A DNA stretch of 64,000 nt from Dyadobacter tibetensis Y620-1 (GTDB lineage: Bacteria > Bacteroidota > Bacteroidia > Cytophagales > Spirosomataceae), in contig NZ_AZQN01000002.1 of NCBI RefSeq assembly GCF_000566685.1, positions 733,101-797,100 of the forward strand, written 5' to 3'. Shown here piece after piece: positions 34,183 to 43,456 of this stretch. A program made the translations under genes and the position numbers. Every line of letters starts with the position of its first letter. Position 1 is the stretch's first letter. The notes below the pieces were generated by a model, which made no database searches, was not told the origin of the DNA, and worked only from the letters and a program-made list of their open reading frames with translations.

Positions 34183-35013
34183 TTAACGTAAATCTGGAAT
34201 GGCTATCATATCCATATCCGTATAATCTTTGTTCTCTCCGGCCATTCCCCAGATAAAAGAATAATTGGAAGTACCGCAACCCGAATGAATAGACCATGGA
34301 GGGGAGATAAGCGCCTGACGATTTGCTACCCAGATATGCCTTGTTTCCTCAGGCTCACCCATCAGATGCAAAACCCGCTGTCCATCAGGTATGTTAAAGT
34401 AACAATATACCTCCATCCGCCTATCATGAACATGCGATGGCATTGTATTCCACACACTTCCCGTACTCAAATCTGTAAGTCCCATAACTAACTGGCAGCT
34501 TTGAATTCCCTCGTTATGAATATACTTATAAATGGTTCTATGATTAGAAGTCTCTGCCCCCCCGACAGTCATTGGCGCAGCCTCTTCTTTGGAAATCATG
34601 CGGTTAGGATGCGGAGCATGCGCGGGAGCCGAAAGCATATAAAAAGTGGCAGGATTTTCAGAATCTAAACTTTCGAGGCTAACACTTTGTGTCCCCATAC
34701 CCAAATAAATACAGCCTCTTGTGGGCACTATCCAAGATTGTTGATCTACTGTAACCTTACCTGGCCCACCGATATTGATGGCTCCTAGCTCCCGTCTTTC
34801 CAGAAAATAATCTGACTTTAGCCCATCATAGGTAGTTAAAACCAATGCTTCCTTAACAGAAATTGCTCCTCCAATCATCATCCGGTCGTAATGCGAGTAC
34901 ACCCATTGAATACGATCTTCCTGAAAAAGTGAATCTATCAAAAAGTTAGCACGCAGGGTACCGGCATCCATCGAAGACACTTCCCGTGGGCTATTTTCAT
35001 ATCTAGATTGCAT
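34183..35013 (-). CDS. kduI: 5-dehydro-4-deoxy-D-glucuronate isomerase
   Basis: 276 residues, the normal KduI length. It isomerises 5-keto-4-deoxyuronate (from pectin or glycosaminoglycan breakdown) to 2,5-diketo-3-deoxygluconate. Conserved parts: an early GGAISVKEAL, the zinc site in NTMPSHVHDRRMEVYCYF (His, His, Glu) and the last His in PPWSIHSGCGTSNYSFIWGMAGEN. KduD, which usually follows, is absent from the window. The divergent LacI gene across a 201-base spacer is probably its regulator. Confidence 0.96.
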   Translation of the reverse strand: MQSRYENSPREVSSMDAGTLRANFLIDSLFQEDRIQWVYSHYDRMMIGGAISVKEALVLTTYDGLKSDYFLERRELGAINIGGPGKVTVDQQSWIVPTRGCIYLGMGTQSVSLESLDSENPATFYMLSAPAHAPHPNRMISKEEAAPMTVGGAETSNHRTIYKYIHNEGIQSCQLVMGLTDLSTGSVWNTMPSHVHDRRMEVYCYFNIPDGQRVLHLMGEPEETRHIWVANRQALISPPWSIHSGCGTSNYSFIWGMAGENKDYTDMDMIAIPDLR

Positions 35014-35074
35014 AAGAAATTTTATTTAAGGTTTGAAGACTACATACATAGACGAGAATTAATTAAGTCGACCC

Positions 35075-35087
35075 TCATCCGGGATGA
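35075..35087. promoter_or_regulatory. Candidate LacI-family operator
   Basis: Odd palindrome TCATCC-G-GGATGA in the kduI/lacI-type divergent spacer. It is short and unverified; offered because LacI regulators bind palindromes at such positions. Confidence 0.3.
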
Positions 35088-35214
35088 ATGCCAACATGTA
35101 TGTACGAAATCGACATGGAGCCATTTTCGGATGCTAAAACTCAGTAATTGTTTCATTTCTCTTCTATATCGTCGTAAATTAGATTTCGATCATACTAAAA
35201 GGGGGAAAAACACC

Positions 35215-36243
35215 GTGGAATCCATCACCATCAAAGATATTGCTAAGGCACTTAACCTATCTACTTCGACCGTCTCCAGAGCTTTAAGAGACAGTTCCGA
35301 AATGAATTTGGAAACGAAGAAGATGGTATTGGAATATGCCCGTCAAATGAACTACAGCCCTAATCCAATGGCAGTAAGCCTCAGGGAAAACAAGAGTAAA
35401 GCCATAGGGGTAATTCTTCCAGAAATTGCTAATTCCTTCTTCTCCCAACTGATTAATGGCGTAGAAGAAGTCGCCTACGAACAGGGTTATCATGTCGTAA
35501 TTTTTCAGAGTCATGAATCCTACGAGCGCGAGGTTGCCAATCTGAAATATTTAGCTAGCAGAAGGGTTGATGGGATGTTGGTATCACTTTCCAGCCTCAC
35601 AACAGACCTTCACCCCTTTCATTCACTTATTGAAAAAGGGATGCCATTTGTTTTTTTTGACAGAGTACCCGCCAGTGAGAAGGTTCATACCATAACTTCC
35701 GACAATTACCAATCTAGTTATAATGCCACGAAGCATCTGTTAATAAATGGCAAAAAACGCATCGCCCATTTAACGAGCCCCCGATATTTATCTATTACTA
35801 CAGAGCGATTGGAAGGGTATCGGAGAGCATTAATCGATCATGATATACCATATGACGAAAATTTGATAAAATTCTGCCATTACGGGGGAGCTGTCGCCCA
35901 GGAAAACGAACAGACGATTAGAGATCTTTTAAGCTTACCCCATCCTCCAGATGGCATCCTGGCCGCCAGCGACAGGTTGACGATGGGATGCTTGGAACAT
36001 CTTCACAAAAACAATATACGGATACCCGAAGAAATTGCCATCGTAGGCTTCACCAATATGCCCGTTGCCGGACTCTTGGACCCTCCCCTAACAGCCGTGG
36101 TACAACCTGCTGCTGGCATGGGCAAGAGAGCCACTGAATTGCTCATTCAACTTATTGAATCACCGGACCAGATAAAAGGTTTTCAACACATTTCCCTCCC
36201 ATCAGATTTACAAGTTCGCAGATCGTCAGCCTCCTATATTTAA
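35215..36243 (+). CDS. LacI-family transcriptional regulator
   Basis: 342 residues from the GTG at 35215. The frame is open 69 codons further up, but the family's standard start (here VESITIKDIAKALNLSTSTVSRALRD) begins at this GTG, and AGGGGG lies about 10 bases before it. The helix-turn-helix (residues ~5-25) is followed by a periplasmic-binding-protein-like sensor domain (IGVILPEIANSFFSQLINGVEE, FFDRVPASEKVHTITSDNYQSSYNATKHL, DGILAASDRLTMGCLEHL). It probably represses kduI and perhaps distant uronate genes, with a pectin- or uronate-derived inducer. Confidence 0.92.
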   Translation: MESITIKDIAKALNLSTSTVSRALRDSSEMNLETKKMVLEYARQMNYSPNPMAVSLRENKSKAIGVILPEIANSFFSQLINGVEEVAYEQGYHVVIFQSHESYEREVANLKYLASRRVDGMLVSLSSLTTDLHPFHSLIEKGMPFVFFDRVPASEKVHTITSDNYQSSYNATKHLLINGKKRIAHLTSPRYLSITTERLEGYRRALIDHDIPYDENLIKFCHYGGAVAQENEQTIRDLLSLPHPPDGILAASDRLTMGCLEHLHKNNIRIPEEIAIVGFTNMPVAGLLDPPLTAVVQPAAGMGKRATELLIQLIESPDQIKGFQHISLPSDLQVRRSSASYI

Positions 36244-36249
36244 CCCGGA

Positions 36250-37485
36250 TTATTTTTTGAACAGCAATGCTTTTATGGGTTGTATCCTGGTGATAATTAA
36301 AGTAGGTATAAGCAGGATAAGGGAAGCGACAATGATAGTGACGACATTGATCACCAAGAAAGTCGACCAGTCGAAGACAATGGGAACTGTATTCATATAA
36401 TAATTAACCGGATCCAGCGGGATGAGATGAAATTCGTACTGAAGCCAGCATAAAAACAACCCGACTCCGTTGCCTATAAGCAGACCCTTTTGGACCATAA
36501 AGAGTCCCACTCTAAAAAAAACTCGGCGAATTTGCCGGTTAGGGCTTCCTAAGGTTTTCAGCAGGCCAATAAGTGGTGTTCGTTCCATGATCATCACCAG
36601 CAATATCGAGACCATGTTAAAGCAAGCGACAAAAAGAATTAGGCTTAGGAAAACAGCTGTATTCCTATCCAGCAGTACCAGCCAGTCAAATAATGGTCTG
36701 AAAGAGTCGGTTACCCGGGAGAGGTACACCCCGCTCGGGACAACTTCCCTTAACCGAGCAGCGACAAGGTCCAGATCGGCGAAATTTTTCAGATATATTT
36801 CATAGGTTCCAATTGAATCGCTGCCCCAGTTATTCAGTCTTTGAACCAATGCCAAATCGCCTATAATAAGGGTATTATCAAACTCCTCCATCTGGGTGTC
36901 ATAAATGCCAGCCACCGTAAGTTTTCTGGGGCGGGGAGGATTTTGCAAGGTATACATGATCACCCCATCTCCGGCCTTTAGTAAGAGTTGCGAGGCAATT
37001 TTTTTGCTCACTAATATTTCAGAAGAATATCCATACTTGAGTGAGGAGGAGTCTTTTTTACCGGGCAATCTGCCACTTACCAAGGTTTGTTCAATCATAT
37101 CCCAGTTATAATCGTCCCCCACCCCCTTCAGCACCACCCCTTTAATTTCCTCTTTGGTCTTCAAAATCCCTGATTTATGAGCCACGACCTGCCAATGAGC
37201 AACCTGAGGGATATTCGGTAGTTCACGGGCAACAGCATTATTGGTTGAGAGGGGACCTTCTTCGTAGGTATTTCCAAGTATATATGCGCTAACATTGATA
37301 TGGGCGCCAAAAAGAAACACCTTCTGCTGGATAGTTTGCTTAAAGCCCAAAAGTATGGCGAATGCGAGTATGCCTACGGCCACGCCAATGGCAATGCTCG
37401 CCACCCCTATTCGGGACACTGTAGCAGAAAACGAGCCTGCTTCATTATTACGTATACGTTTGGCGATGAACGATGGAAATTGCAA
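36250..37485 (-). CDS. ABC transporter permease of the LolC/LolE (FtsX) type
   Basis: 411 residues. An N-terminal transmembrane helix (VSRIGVASIAIGVAVGILAFAILLGF) is followed by a ~200-residue periplasmic MacB_PCD-like domain, then three C-terminal helices (NTAVFLSLILFVACFNMVSILLVMIMERT...GLLKTLGSPNRQIRRVFF, GLLIGNGVGLFLCWLQ, FLVINVVTIIVASLILLIPTLIIT). This is the lipoprotein-releasing permease layout. The ATPase partner is not adjacent. Convergent with the LacI gene (6-base gap). Confidence 0.88.
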   Translation of the reverse strand: MQFPSFIAKRIRNNEAGSFSATVSRIGVASIAIGVAVGILAFAILLGFKQTIQQKVFLFGAHINVSAYILGNTYEEGPLSTNNAVARELPNIPQVAHWQVVAHKSGILKTKEEIKGVVLKGVGDDYNWDMIEQTLVSGRLPGKKDSSSLKYGYSSEILVSKKIASQLLLKAGDGVIMYTLQNPPRPRKLTVAGIYDTQMEEFDNTLIIGDLALVQRLNNWGSDSIGTYEIYLKNFADLDLVAARLREVVPSGVYLSRVTDSFRPLFDWLVLLDRNTAVFLSLILFVACFNMVSILLVMIMERTPLIGLLKTLGSPNRQIRRVFFRVGLFMVQKGLLIGNGVGLFLCWLQYEFHLIPLDPVNYYMNTVPIVFDWSTFLVINVVTIIVASLILLIPTLIITRIQPIKALLFKK

Positions 37486-37652
37486 AAGAATCGGAATTTA
37501 ATGGTACTAAGGCAAAAATAAGTCAAATTCATTTGAAAGAACGCTAATTTCATTGTGATTCGCAGGAATCCTGATGTTCGTTCTATTTTTTTTGATTAAA
37601 ATTGAACCTTTAGCAGCCTGTCTGCTGAGGATACATTATACCAAACAAGCCT

Positions 37653-39695
37653 ATGCCATTAATTAAAGTCGCCGCGGGGGTAGTTAACCAAACCGCCATG
37701 GACTGGAAAAATAACAGAAAAAACATACTCGAAGTGATAGAACAAGCCCGGGAGCAAGATGTTAGTGTGCTATGTCTTCCTGAGTTATGCATCACAGGAT
37801 ATGGATGCGAAGATTATTTTTTTGCTCCTGAACTGGCGGAACAGGCCTTAAGTTGCCTCCAGGACATCGTTAGGGCTACTAGTGGAATGGTGGTATCGGT
37901 AGGCTTGCCCGTCCGTCAGAACAACCGGCTCTACAATGCTGCCTGCCTCATCGCCAACCGGCAGATCATCGGATTTTACTGTAAACAAAATCTTGCTAAT
38001 AACGGAATACATTATGAAGAACGATGGTTTCATGCTTGGCCCAAAGGCTTAGTCAGCACCATCAGGGTACAGGAAATGCAGTATCCCATAGGCGACCTCG
38101 TATTTGAGCTTCAGGACCGGGTTGGGGCCGGAGTAAGGCTAGCCTTCGAAATATGCGAGGACGCTTGGGTGGCCAACCGTCCAGGAAAAAGCCATTATGA
38201 GAAAGGGGTAGACATCATTTTGAATCCCAGTGCAAGTCATTTTGCCTTTAATAAATTTTTAGTACGGGAAAGGCTGGTAATCGACGGCTCCAGGGCATAT
38301 GGTTGCAGCTATATTTATACCAATCTCTTAGGAAATGAAACGGGGCGAGCCATTTATGATGGAGATGCAATGATCGCATCGAATGGTGAGCTGCTGGTAT
38401 CCAGCCCACGTTTTAGCTACGAAAACCATCTGTTAACCACTGCGGTAATCGACACGGACCTTACCCGCCTTAACCAATTACAAAATCGGGTAGAGCTTTC
38501 CAATAATGAAAAATGGCTGGTAAGAGCCCCCTACGATTTCCCCGATATAGCACCCGTAGGGCCGCAGATACCAATGCTGGAGGCCTTTGAAAAAGGAGGA
38601 GCCTTAAAAGAGGAGGAGTTTGCACGGGCGGTCTGCCTAGGTCTCTTCGATTATCTGCGCAAAAGTCGGTCGAACGGCTTCACTATATCCCTATCGGGAG
38701 GTGCTGACTCTTCGGCATGTGCTGCACTTTGCGGCCTCATGATACGGCTTGCTGAGGAAAGTATTGGTTTCAAACGACTCAAAGATAAGCTAAGTTATAT
38801 CCAGGCCATTTCTGAAGCCAATACAGAGGAAGAACTTGCCCGAGTCCTCATTCATAATATCTACCAGGGAACAGAGAACAGTTCGGTGGACACCTTGGAA
38901 TCGGCCAGGACCTTAGCAGAATCTATCGGATCCAAGTTTTATCAAATAAATATCAATGGCCTCGTAGAAAGTTATAAGGGGTTGATAGAAGAGCAGATTG
39001 ACCGTACCCTCACCTGGGATCGGGACGACATTGCTCTACAGAATATTCAGGCCCGGGTGCGGGCTCCAGGGGTATGGCTTCTCACTAATCTGTATAATCA
39101 CCTGTTATTGGCCACATCTAACCGCTCCGAAGTCGCCGTAGGCTATGCTACCATGGACGGAGATACTGCGGGAAGCATAAGCCCCCTGGCGGGGATAGAC
39201 AAACATTACCTACGGCATTGGCTACGCTGGTTGGAAACGACTGGTTGCGAGGTTAAAGGTAAGCATATCCGTATTGAAGGGCTAAAAAATGTAAACTTGC
39301 TTCAACCCACTGCTGAGCTACGGCCTCAGGACCAGAAGCAAACCGATGAGGTGGACCTGATGCCCTATGACTTTTTAAACCATTTGGAGCGATTAGCTAT
39401 CTATGAGAAAAAATCCCCTATGGCTTCCTTCCAACATTTAGTAGCGGCCTATCAGGACCGATATAGTAAGGAACAAATACTCCAATGGACGGAACGCTTT
39501 TTTAGGCTATGGAGCCGCAATCAATGGAAACGCGAGCGTTATGCCCCCTCCTTTCATTTGGACGATTACAACCTCGATCCACGATCCTGGTGCAGATTCC
39601 CCATTCTTTCGGGAGGATTTGAACAGGAATTAGAAGCGCTGCGGGCCTATGCAACAGGAAAAAACATGACTCCAAGTAAACGAATTGGTTTTTAA
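37653..39695 (+). CDS. nadE: Glutamine-dependent NAD(+) synthetase
   Basis: 680 residues. It converts deamido-NAD, ATP and glutamine to NAD, the last step of NAD biosynthesis. The N-terminal nitrilase-type glutaminase (residues ~1-290) has its Glu in LPELCITGYGCED, Lys in FYCKQNLANNG and nucleophile Cys in FEICEDAWV. The C-terminal synthetase has the PP-loop SLSGGADSSACAALC near residue 347, and later LLATSNRSEVAVGYATMDGD. Length and order fit the two-domain form. Monocistronic. Confidence 0.97.
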   Translation: MPLIKVAAGVVNQTAMDWKNNRKNILEVIEQAREQDVSVLCLPELCITGYGCEDYFFAPELAEQALSCLQDIVRATSGMVVSVGLPVRQNNRLYNAACLIANRQIIGFYCKQNLANNGIHYEERWFHAWPKGLVSTIRVQEMQYPIGDLVFELQDRVGAGVRLAFEICEDAWVANRPGKSHYEKGVDIILNPSASHFAFNKFLVRERLVIDGSRAYGCSYIYTNLLGNETGRAIYDGDAMIASNGELLVSSPRFSYENHLLTTAVIDTDLTRLNQLQNRVELSNNEKWLVRAPYDFPDIAPVGPQIPMLEAFEKGGALKEEEFARAVCLGLFDYLRKSRSNGFTISLSGGADSSACAALCGLMIRLAEESIGFKRLKDKLSYIQAISEANTEEELARVLIHNIYQGTENSSVDTLESARTLAESIGSKFYQININGLVESYKGLIEEQIDRTLTWDRDDIALQNIQARVRAPGVWLLTNLYNHLLLATSNRSEVAVGYATMDGDTAGSISPLAGIDKHYLRHWLRWLETTGCEVKGKHIRIEGLKNVNLLQPTAELRPQDQKQTDEVDLMPYDFLNHLERLAIYEKKSPMASFQHLVAAYQDRYSKEQILQWTERFFRLWSRNQWKRERYAPSFHLDDYNLDPRSWCRFPILSGGFEQELEALRAYATGKNMTPSKRIGF

Positions 39696-39696
39696 T

Positions 39697-39738
39697 AAAA
39701 ATGCCGGGCCGGAAACTTATGACATTCGGCCCGGACAT
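39697..39738 (-). terminator. Hairpin between nadE and the STN-domain gene
   Basis: 8-bp G+C stem CCGGGCCG (39704-39711) / CGGCCCGG (39727-39734), extended by ATG/CAT with a bulge. On the minus strand it is followed by a T-rich run, so it mainly serves the STN-domain gene. Confidence 0.7.
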
Positions 39739-39759
39739 CTGCCCGTTCTGCACCAAAAC

Positions 39760-41550
39760 CTATCGGGGATTACAGAATCGTAGCGCTGCTACAAATCCTA
39801 GCCACGACTGCTCATGAGATCCGTCCCCAGGTTTCCCTCCTAACCATATGGGTCTTACGCCCTTCATGCTTTCTGAAAAAATTCCGGCGTGATCGCTGAC
39901 AAAAATATTAATCGAGGGACCTGCAGAAAGTGCTAATCTTTTCCCCAATCTTTTTTCCAATCCTAACTGAGCTCTAAATAACCCCCCAAAGGAGTCGAGA
40001 TATAATGGATCTGCCAACCAGACCAGATTTCCCGTAAAGTCTAGATTTACCCCCCATCCTCTCCCAAATAGGCGGGCCGTTCCCACGCCATAACCGATAC
40101 TTCCCAGTGGCCGATCATTTTGAAGTCCGTTAAAGCCCAAAGTAAAAATATTATAAAACCGACTCATCCCTGTTTTAAAACTGGTATTGAAATAATTGAA
40201 TTCATCGGAAGCTATCTCATAACGGCGGTAGCCATTTCTATGCACCCAGCTGAACAGACCTATGGGTACTGTTGAAGACGAATCGGCATAATTGACAATC
40301 CCTATCTGTCTTCCTGAGCGTACGGTATTAGCAAAGTTATAAACCGTGGAAATCTGATGCCCATATAAGTTACCCACTATCACGTTGCCCACTCCAGCAA
40401 CCTGAAAGCCTCGGAAGTCTTTTCCCGTATAATTGAGAAGATTCGACCCTTGAAAACCGTTAAAATTGCCCACCGTAATATTCAAAGCATTTGCATATTG
40501 AAATCCGACTACGTCGTGGCCTACTAAATTGCTCAAACCGGCCAGTTGAAATCCTGTCACATTGCCACGAACGGCGTTGATACCCCAGCCAATCTCGAGT
40601 TTGTTGACCCCAAGTGAATATCCAGCCAAAAGATTGAAGGAAAAATCGTTAACAATATTGCCGCTAAGGCGGTGGTTGGTACCCAAAAAGGGAAGTATTG
40701 AAGCCTGAAATGGACGGTATAGAGTATCGGCAATATTCCGGGTATGCACATGTTGTTGAGCAGAGGCAAATACTGTCACAAAATGACCTTGTACCTGTCG
40801 ATAGGTATTTTGAATCATCTTTTGAGTACGACCTATTACTGGTTCTATTCCCTGTCCCGGGGTATTGCTCGCTACAGGCTCGTATTGAGGAACTTGGACC
40901 TTCAGATTTAAACTGTCATTTCTCTCCGTGAGTTTCGGAGGAAGGCCTATCAGAGGTTTAAGTGTATCGGGTTGCAACCGGATGGATTTATAGGTGTCCT
41001 GTTTTTCCATAATGGGCACAGAAACGGCTATATAATCTTCCTTGCGGATCTCTAATTGCAAGCCGGAACTAACCAGTGGTAAGCGTAATTTATAATAGCC
41101 AAACTTATTGCTAATAGTAGAAATAAGGGTGTTTGACTCATAAATACTGGCTTCGGCAAGCTTTTCTCCCGTGGAACCATCGAGTATATATCCACTGTAA
41201 TTAAAGTCTACCGGCTTGGATTTTACGCTCTCCGTTTTTTTTTGCAGTATTACATACCGTCGGCGCACTTTATATTGCACTTCCTGAAGAAAAATCCTAT
41301 CCAGAACTTCGGCAACCCTTTGGTTTTCTACCGTAATGGTAATTCGTCGCCTTACGTCGATAGCATCGGGACTATATGAGAACGAAAACCCACCCAACTG
41401 CTCAATTTTGGCCAGAACCTGATCAACAGGCTCCTGAGTACTCCTAAATGAAATACGTGAGTCCAATACTCCCTGAGCCCAAGCAGGTGTCGCCAAATGA
41501 CACAGCACCCACAGCCCCAGGAGGTTTATTAAAAGAGTTAAAGATTTCAT
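39760..41550 (-). CDS. STN-domain surface protein with repeat-containing C-terminal beta region
   Basis: 596 residues from the ATG at 41550. An upstream ATG at 41583 is in frame, but the signal peptide MKSLTLLINLLGLWVLCHLATPAWAQ begins here. Residues ~27-100 form an STN (secretin/TonB short N-terminal) domain. A carboxypeptidase-regulatory-like beta domain follows (YSGYILDGSTGEKLAEASIY). The C-terminal ~350 residues contain repeated units of the type GFQxxGLxNxxGxxVxGFQ, resembling the LA_2272-type surface repeat, and end in an outer-membrane-like strand. It is third in the ECF sigma-FecR set, but it is not a complete SusC/TonB receptor. Role: probable surface sensor or output of the sigma system. 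Confidence 0.8.
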   Translation of the reverse strand: MKSLTLLINLLGLWVLCHLATPAWAQGVLDSRISFRSTQEPVDQVLAKIEQLGGFSFSYSPDAIDVRRRITITVENQRVAEVLDRIFLQEVQYKVRRRYVILQKKTESVKSKPVDFNYSGYILDGSTGEKLAEASIYESNTLISTISNKFGYYKLRLPLVSSGLQLEIRKEDYIAVSVPIMEKQDTYKSIRLQPDTLKPLIGLPPKLTERNDSLNLKVQVPQYEPVASNTPGQGIEPVIGRTQKMIQNTYRQVQGHFVTVFASAQQHVHTRNIADTLYRPFQASILPFLGTNHRLSGNIVNDFSFNLLAGYSLGVNKLEIGWGINAVRGNVTGFQLAGLSNLVGHDVVGFQYANALNITVGNFNGFQGSNLLNYTGKDFRGFQVAGVGNVIVGNLYGHQISTVYNFANTVRSGRQIGIVNYADSSSTVPIGLFSWVHRNGYRRYEIASDEFNYFNTSFKTGMSRFYNIFTLGFNGLQNDRPLGSIGYGVGTARLFGRGWGVNLDFTGNLVWLADPLYLDSFGGLFRAQLGLEKRLGKRLALSAGPSINIFVSDHAGIFSESMKGVRPIWLGGKPGDGSHEQSWLGFVAALRFCNPR

Positions 41551-41592
41551 TTTCAATTTTCCTAAGCAATTAATTTGAGGCAACAGGCCTGG

Positions 41593-42627
41593 CTACCTAC
41601 ATCCTGGACCTTCCAGCCAGTAAGTTTCGCCTTCTTTTCGAAGGGACAGCTGGAGTGTTTCGGCAATGACGGCCAAGGTGGTATCAAGAGGTTCTTTTTC
41701 TAACCGAAGGGTAAGACGGCAATTGGAAAGCTGCGATTTTGCGAGTCTCACATCGGCATGATATCCATTTCGTATTTGCTCGACCACCTCACCTAACTGG
41801 GAGGCATTGAAGTCATAGATCTGTGTTTTGTAGCTTATCATATTGGCATTCGCTACCAGGCTTTGAATGGTATCTGCATGGACTTCTGCCCCCTGCCCTT
41901 TGATGAGTACTTTTTTTGTCGAGGAAGTCTTAAGCTGAACCTTACCCGATACCACATCGACCCTCAATGGAGTCGCCTCTTGGGCCCGTACGTTAAAAGA
42001 AGTCCCCAACACTTTTATCTCCCCTTCACCCGTCTGAATGATAAAGGGTCTGCTAGAGTCTGATGCTACCTCGAAGAAAGCCTCCCCCTTTAGGCTGACC
42101 GTTCTAAACCCTTCCGTCCATTCCTCAGGATAGTCCAGGCTGGAGTGATGATTCAGAAAAACCTGGCTACCATCGGGTAGCTCAACTATTTTGGAGGAAT
42201 TGGCAGTAGCCAAACGAAGCATTTTAACAGGCTCCTGAGATTGGTCATAATTAAACCGAAATATCATGATCAGGGCTGCGGCAACGCCCAACACCAGCGC
42301 CATAAAGGGATACCATTTCCGACCGGAGCCATTCCTCAACCCCGCCGTTCCCTGTGATGAACCGTCAGGTTGGTCGGCATCCTGAGCGTTTTTCTGCATT
42401 TTTTCCTGCATCTGGATCCATGCCCTATCTACCTTACTCCCCTTCCCCTTGCTTTTACCAATTGCCGCCGAATGCTTCCAAATCAGCTTAACCTGTTCGA
42501 GCTCTTGCTTTCTTTCTGGAAACTGGCTCAGCCAGTTTTCTACTATTTCTTTCTCCTCTCCCGTAGCCGAATGAGCGATGTAGCGAGCCAGAAGCTCGTC
42601 GGAGAGCTGTTCATTAGATTTGCTCAT
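41593..42627 (-). CDS. FecR-family anti-sigma regulator
   Basis: 344 residues. The cytoplasmic N-terminal anti-sigma part (SDELLARYIAHSATGEEKEIVENWL) is followed by one transmembrane helix (YPFMALVLGVAAALIMIFRF) near residue 110. A periplasmic FecR domain comes next (SKIVELPDGSQVFLNHHSSLDYPEEW..RTVSLKGEAFFEVASD..PFIIQTGEGEIKVLGTSFNV), and then a DUF4974 end. It holds the sigma factor until a signal arrives from the outer membrane. It overlaps the sigma gene by four bases (ATGA type) and precedes the STN-domain gene. Confidence 0.95.
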   Translation of the reverse strand: MSKSNEQLSDELLARYIAHSATGEEKEIVENWLSQFPERKQELEQVKLIWKHSAAIGKSKGKGSKVDRAWIQMQEKMQKNAQDADQPDGSSQGTAGLRNGSGRKWYPFMALVLGVAAALIMIFRFNYDQSQEPVKMLRLATANSSKIVELPDGSQVFLNHHSSLDYPEEWTEGFRTVSLKGEAFFEVASDSSRPFIIQTGEGEIKVLGTSFNVRAQEATPLRVDVVSGKVQLKTSSTKKVLIKGQGAEVHADTIQSLVANANMISYKTQIYDFNASQLGEVVEQIRNGYHADVRLAKSQLSNCRLTLRLEKEPLDTTLAVIAETLQLSLRKEGETYWLEGPGCR

Positions 42628-43334
42628 ATGCTTAATTCATTTACCCGTTCACACAAAAAATACACATACCACATCATCAAAGGCAAATAATCGGCTAACT
42701 CCAGACGAAGTATTTTAAGTGCCTTACCAATCTGGTTTTCCACTGTTTTAATGGAGATACCCAGACGACTGGCAATTTCCTGATACTTAAGTTCCTCAAA
42801 CCGACTCATACGAAAGGCAATTCCACATTGTTCCGGAAGTTTCTCAATGGCCGCATCTATTCTTTCCTGCAATTCCTGCGCCTGTATGGCTTCCGCCACA
42901 GATTCAGAATGCCCACTCAGAAAATGCCTGCTGTACTCCTGATGGGTCTTTTTAATGGCCTCGTGTTTAAACCGATTTAAACAGTAATTATGCACCGCTC
43001 GATACAAGTATGATTTTAATGACAGGGTTATTTCCAGGACTTCACGTTTTTCCCAAATATTAAGAAAAACGGTTTGTACCACTTCCTCTGCATCCGCTTC
43101 ATCCTTGAGCATAGAGCCCGCATATTGGCACAGTCGTTCATAATAGGTACGAAAAGTACGCTCGAAAGCAGCCTCTTCGCCTCTCCTGATAGCCTGCACC
43201 GTTTCCAGATCAGTGGGTTCCACTTTAATTTTGCCTTGTTGATGGGTCAAATTTATAAAATCCCCCAGGTTAAAGGCTTCCGATTGGGCACTATTTGTTA
43301 CGGTCACTTCTTCTGTCGGTTTTAAGGATGACAA
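42624..43334 (-). CDS. ECF-type RNA polymerase sigma factor
   Basis: Up to 236 residues. Sigma region 2 is AFERTFRTYYERLCQYAGSMLKDEADAEEVVQTVFLNIWEKRE, and region 4 is IEKLPEQCGIAFRMSRFEELKYQEIASRLGISIKTVENQIGKALKILR, the Bacteroidota FecI-like form. The start is unclear: the longest frame begins at a TTG (43332-43334) inside an inverted repeat. A GTG at 43221-43223 would give the more usual short lead (VEPTDLETVQAIRRGEE) and leave the repeat in the 5' region. It is first of the sigma-FecR-STN operon, with a 4-base overlap to FecR. Confidence 0.93.
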   Translation of the reverse strand: MSSLKPTEEVTVTNSAQSEAFNLGDFINLTHQQGKIKVEPTDLETVQAIRRGEEAAFERTFRTYYERLCQYAGSMLKDEADAEEVVQTVFLNIWEKREVLEITLSLKSYLYRAVHNYCLNRFKHEAIKKTHQEYSRHFLSGHSESVAEAIQAQELQERIDAAIEKLPEQCGIAFRMSRFEELKYQEIASRLGISIKTVENQIGKALKILRLELADYLPLMMWYVYFLCERVNELSI

Positions 43335-43405
43335 CCCAAGGGAACTTTCCCCCTATTAAAAAAAATATTTTCTCGAAAATAGGGGCCAAGGCTTTTTGGG
43401 TTGTC
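43330..43405. repeat. Nested inverted repeat in front of the sigma gene
   Basis: Two pairs of arms share exactly one centre. The outer arms are GACAACCCAA (43330-43339) and TTGGGTTGTC (43396-43405). The inner arms are CCCCTATT (43350-43357) and AATAGGGG (43378-43385). Both sides are separated by 10 bases, and the centre is A/T-rich. It lies between the sigma gene and the divergent DUF2807 gene. It could be a paired operator or a 5' RNA structure. Confidence 0.75.
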
Positions 43406-43456
43406 AGAAAGGCAAGGACAAAATGTAAGTTCCGAAAAAAGTATAATCTATTAGCC

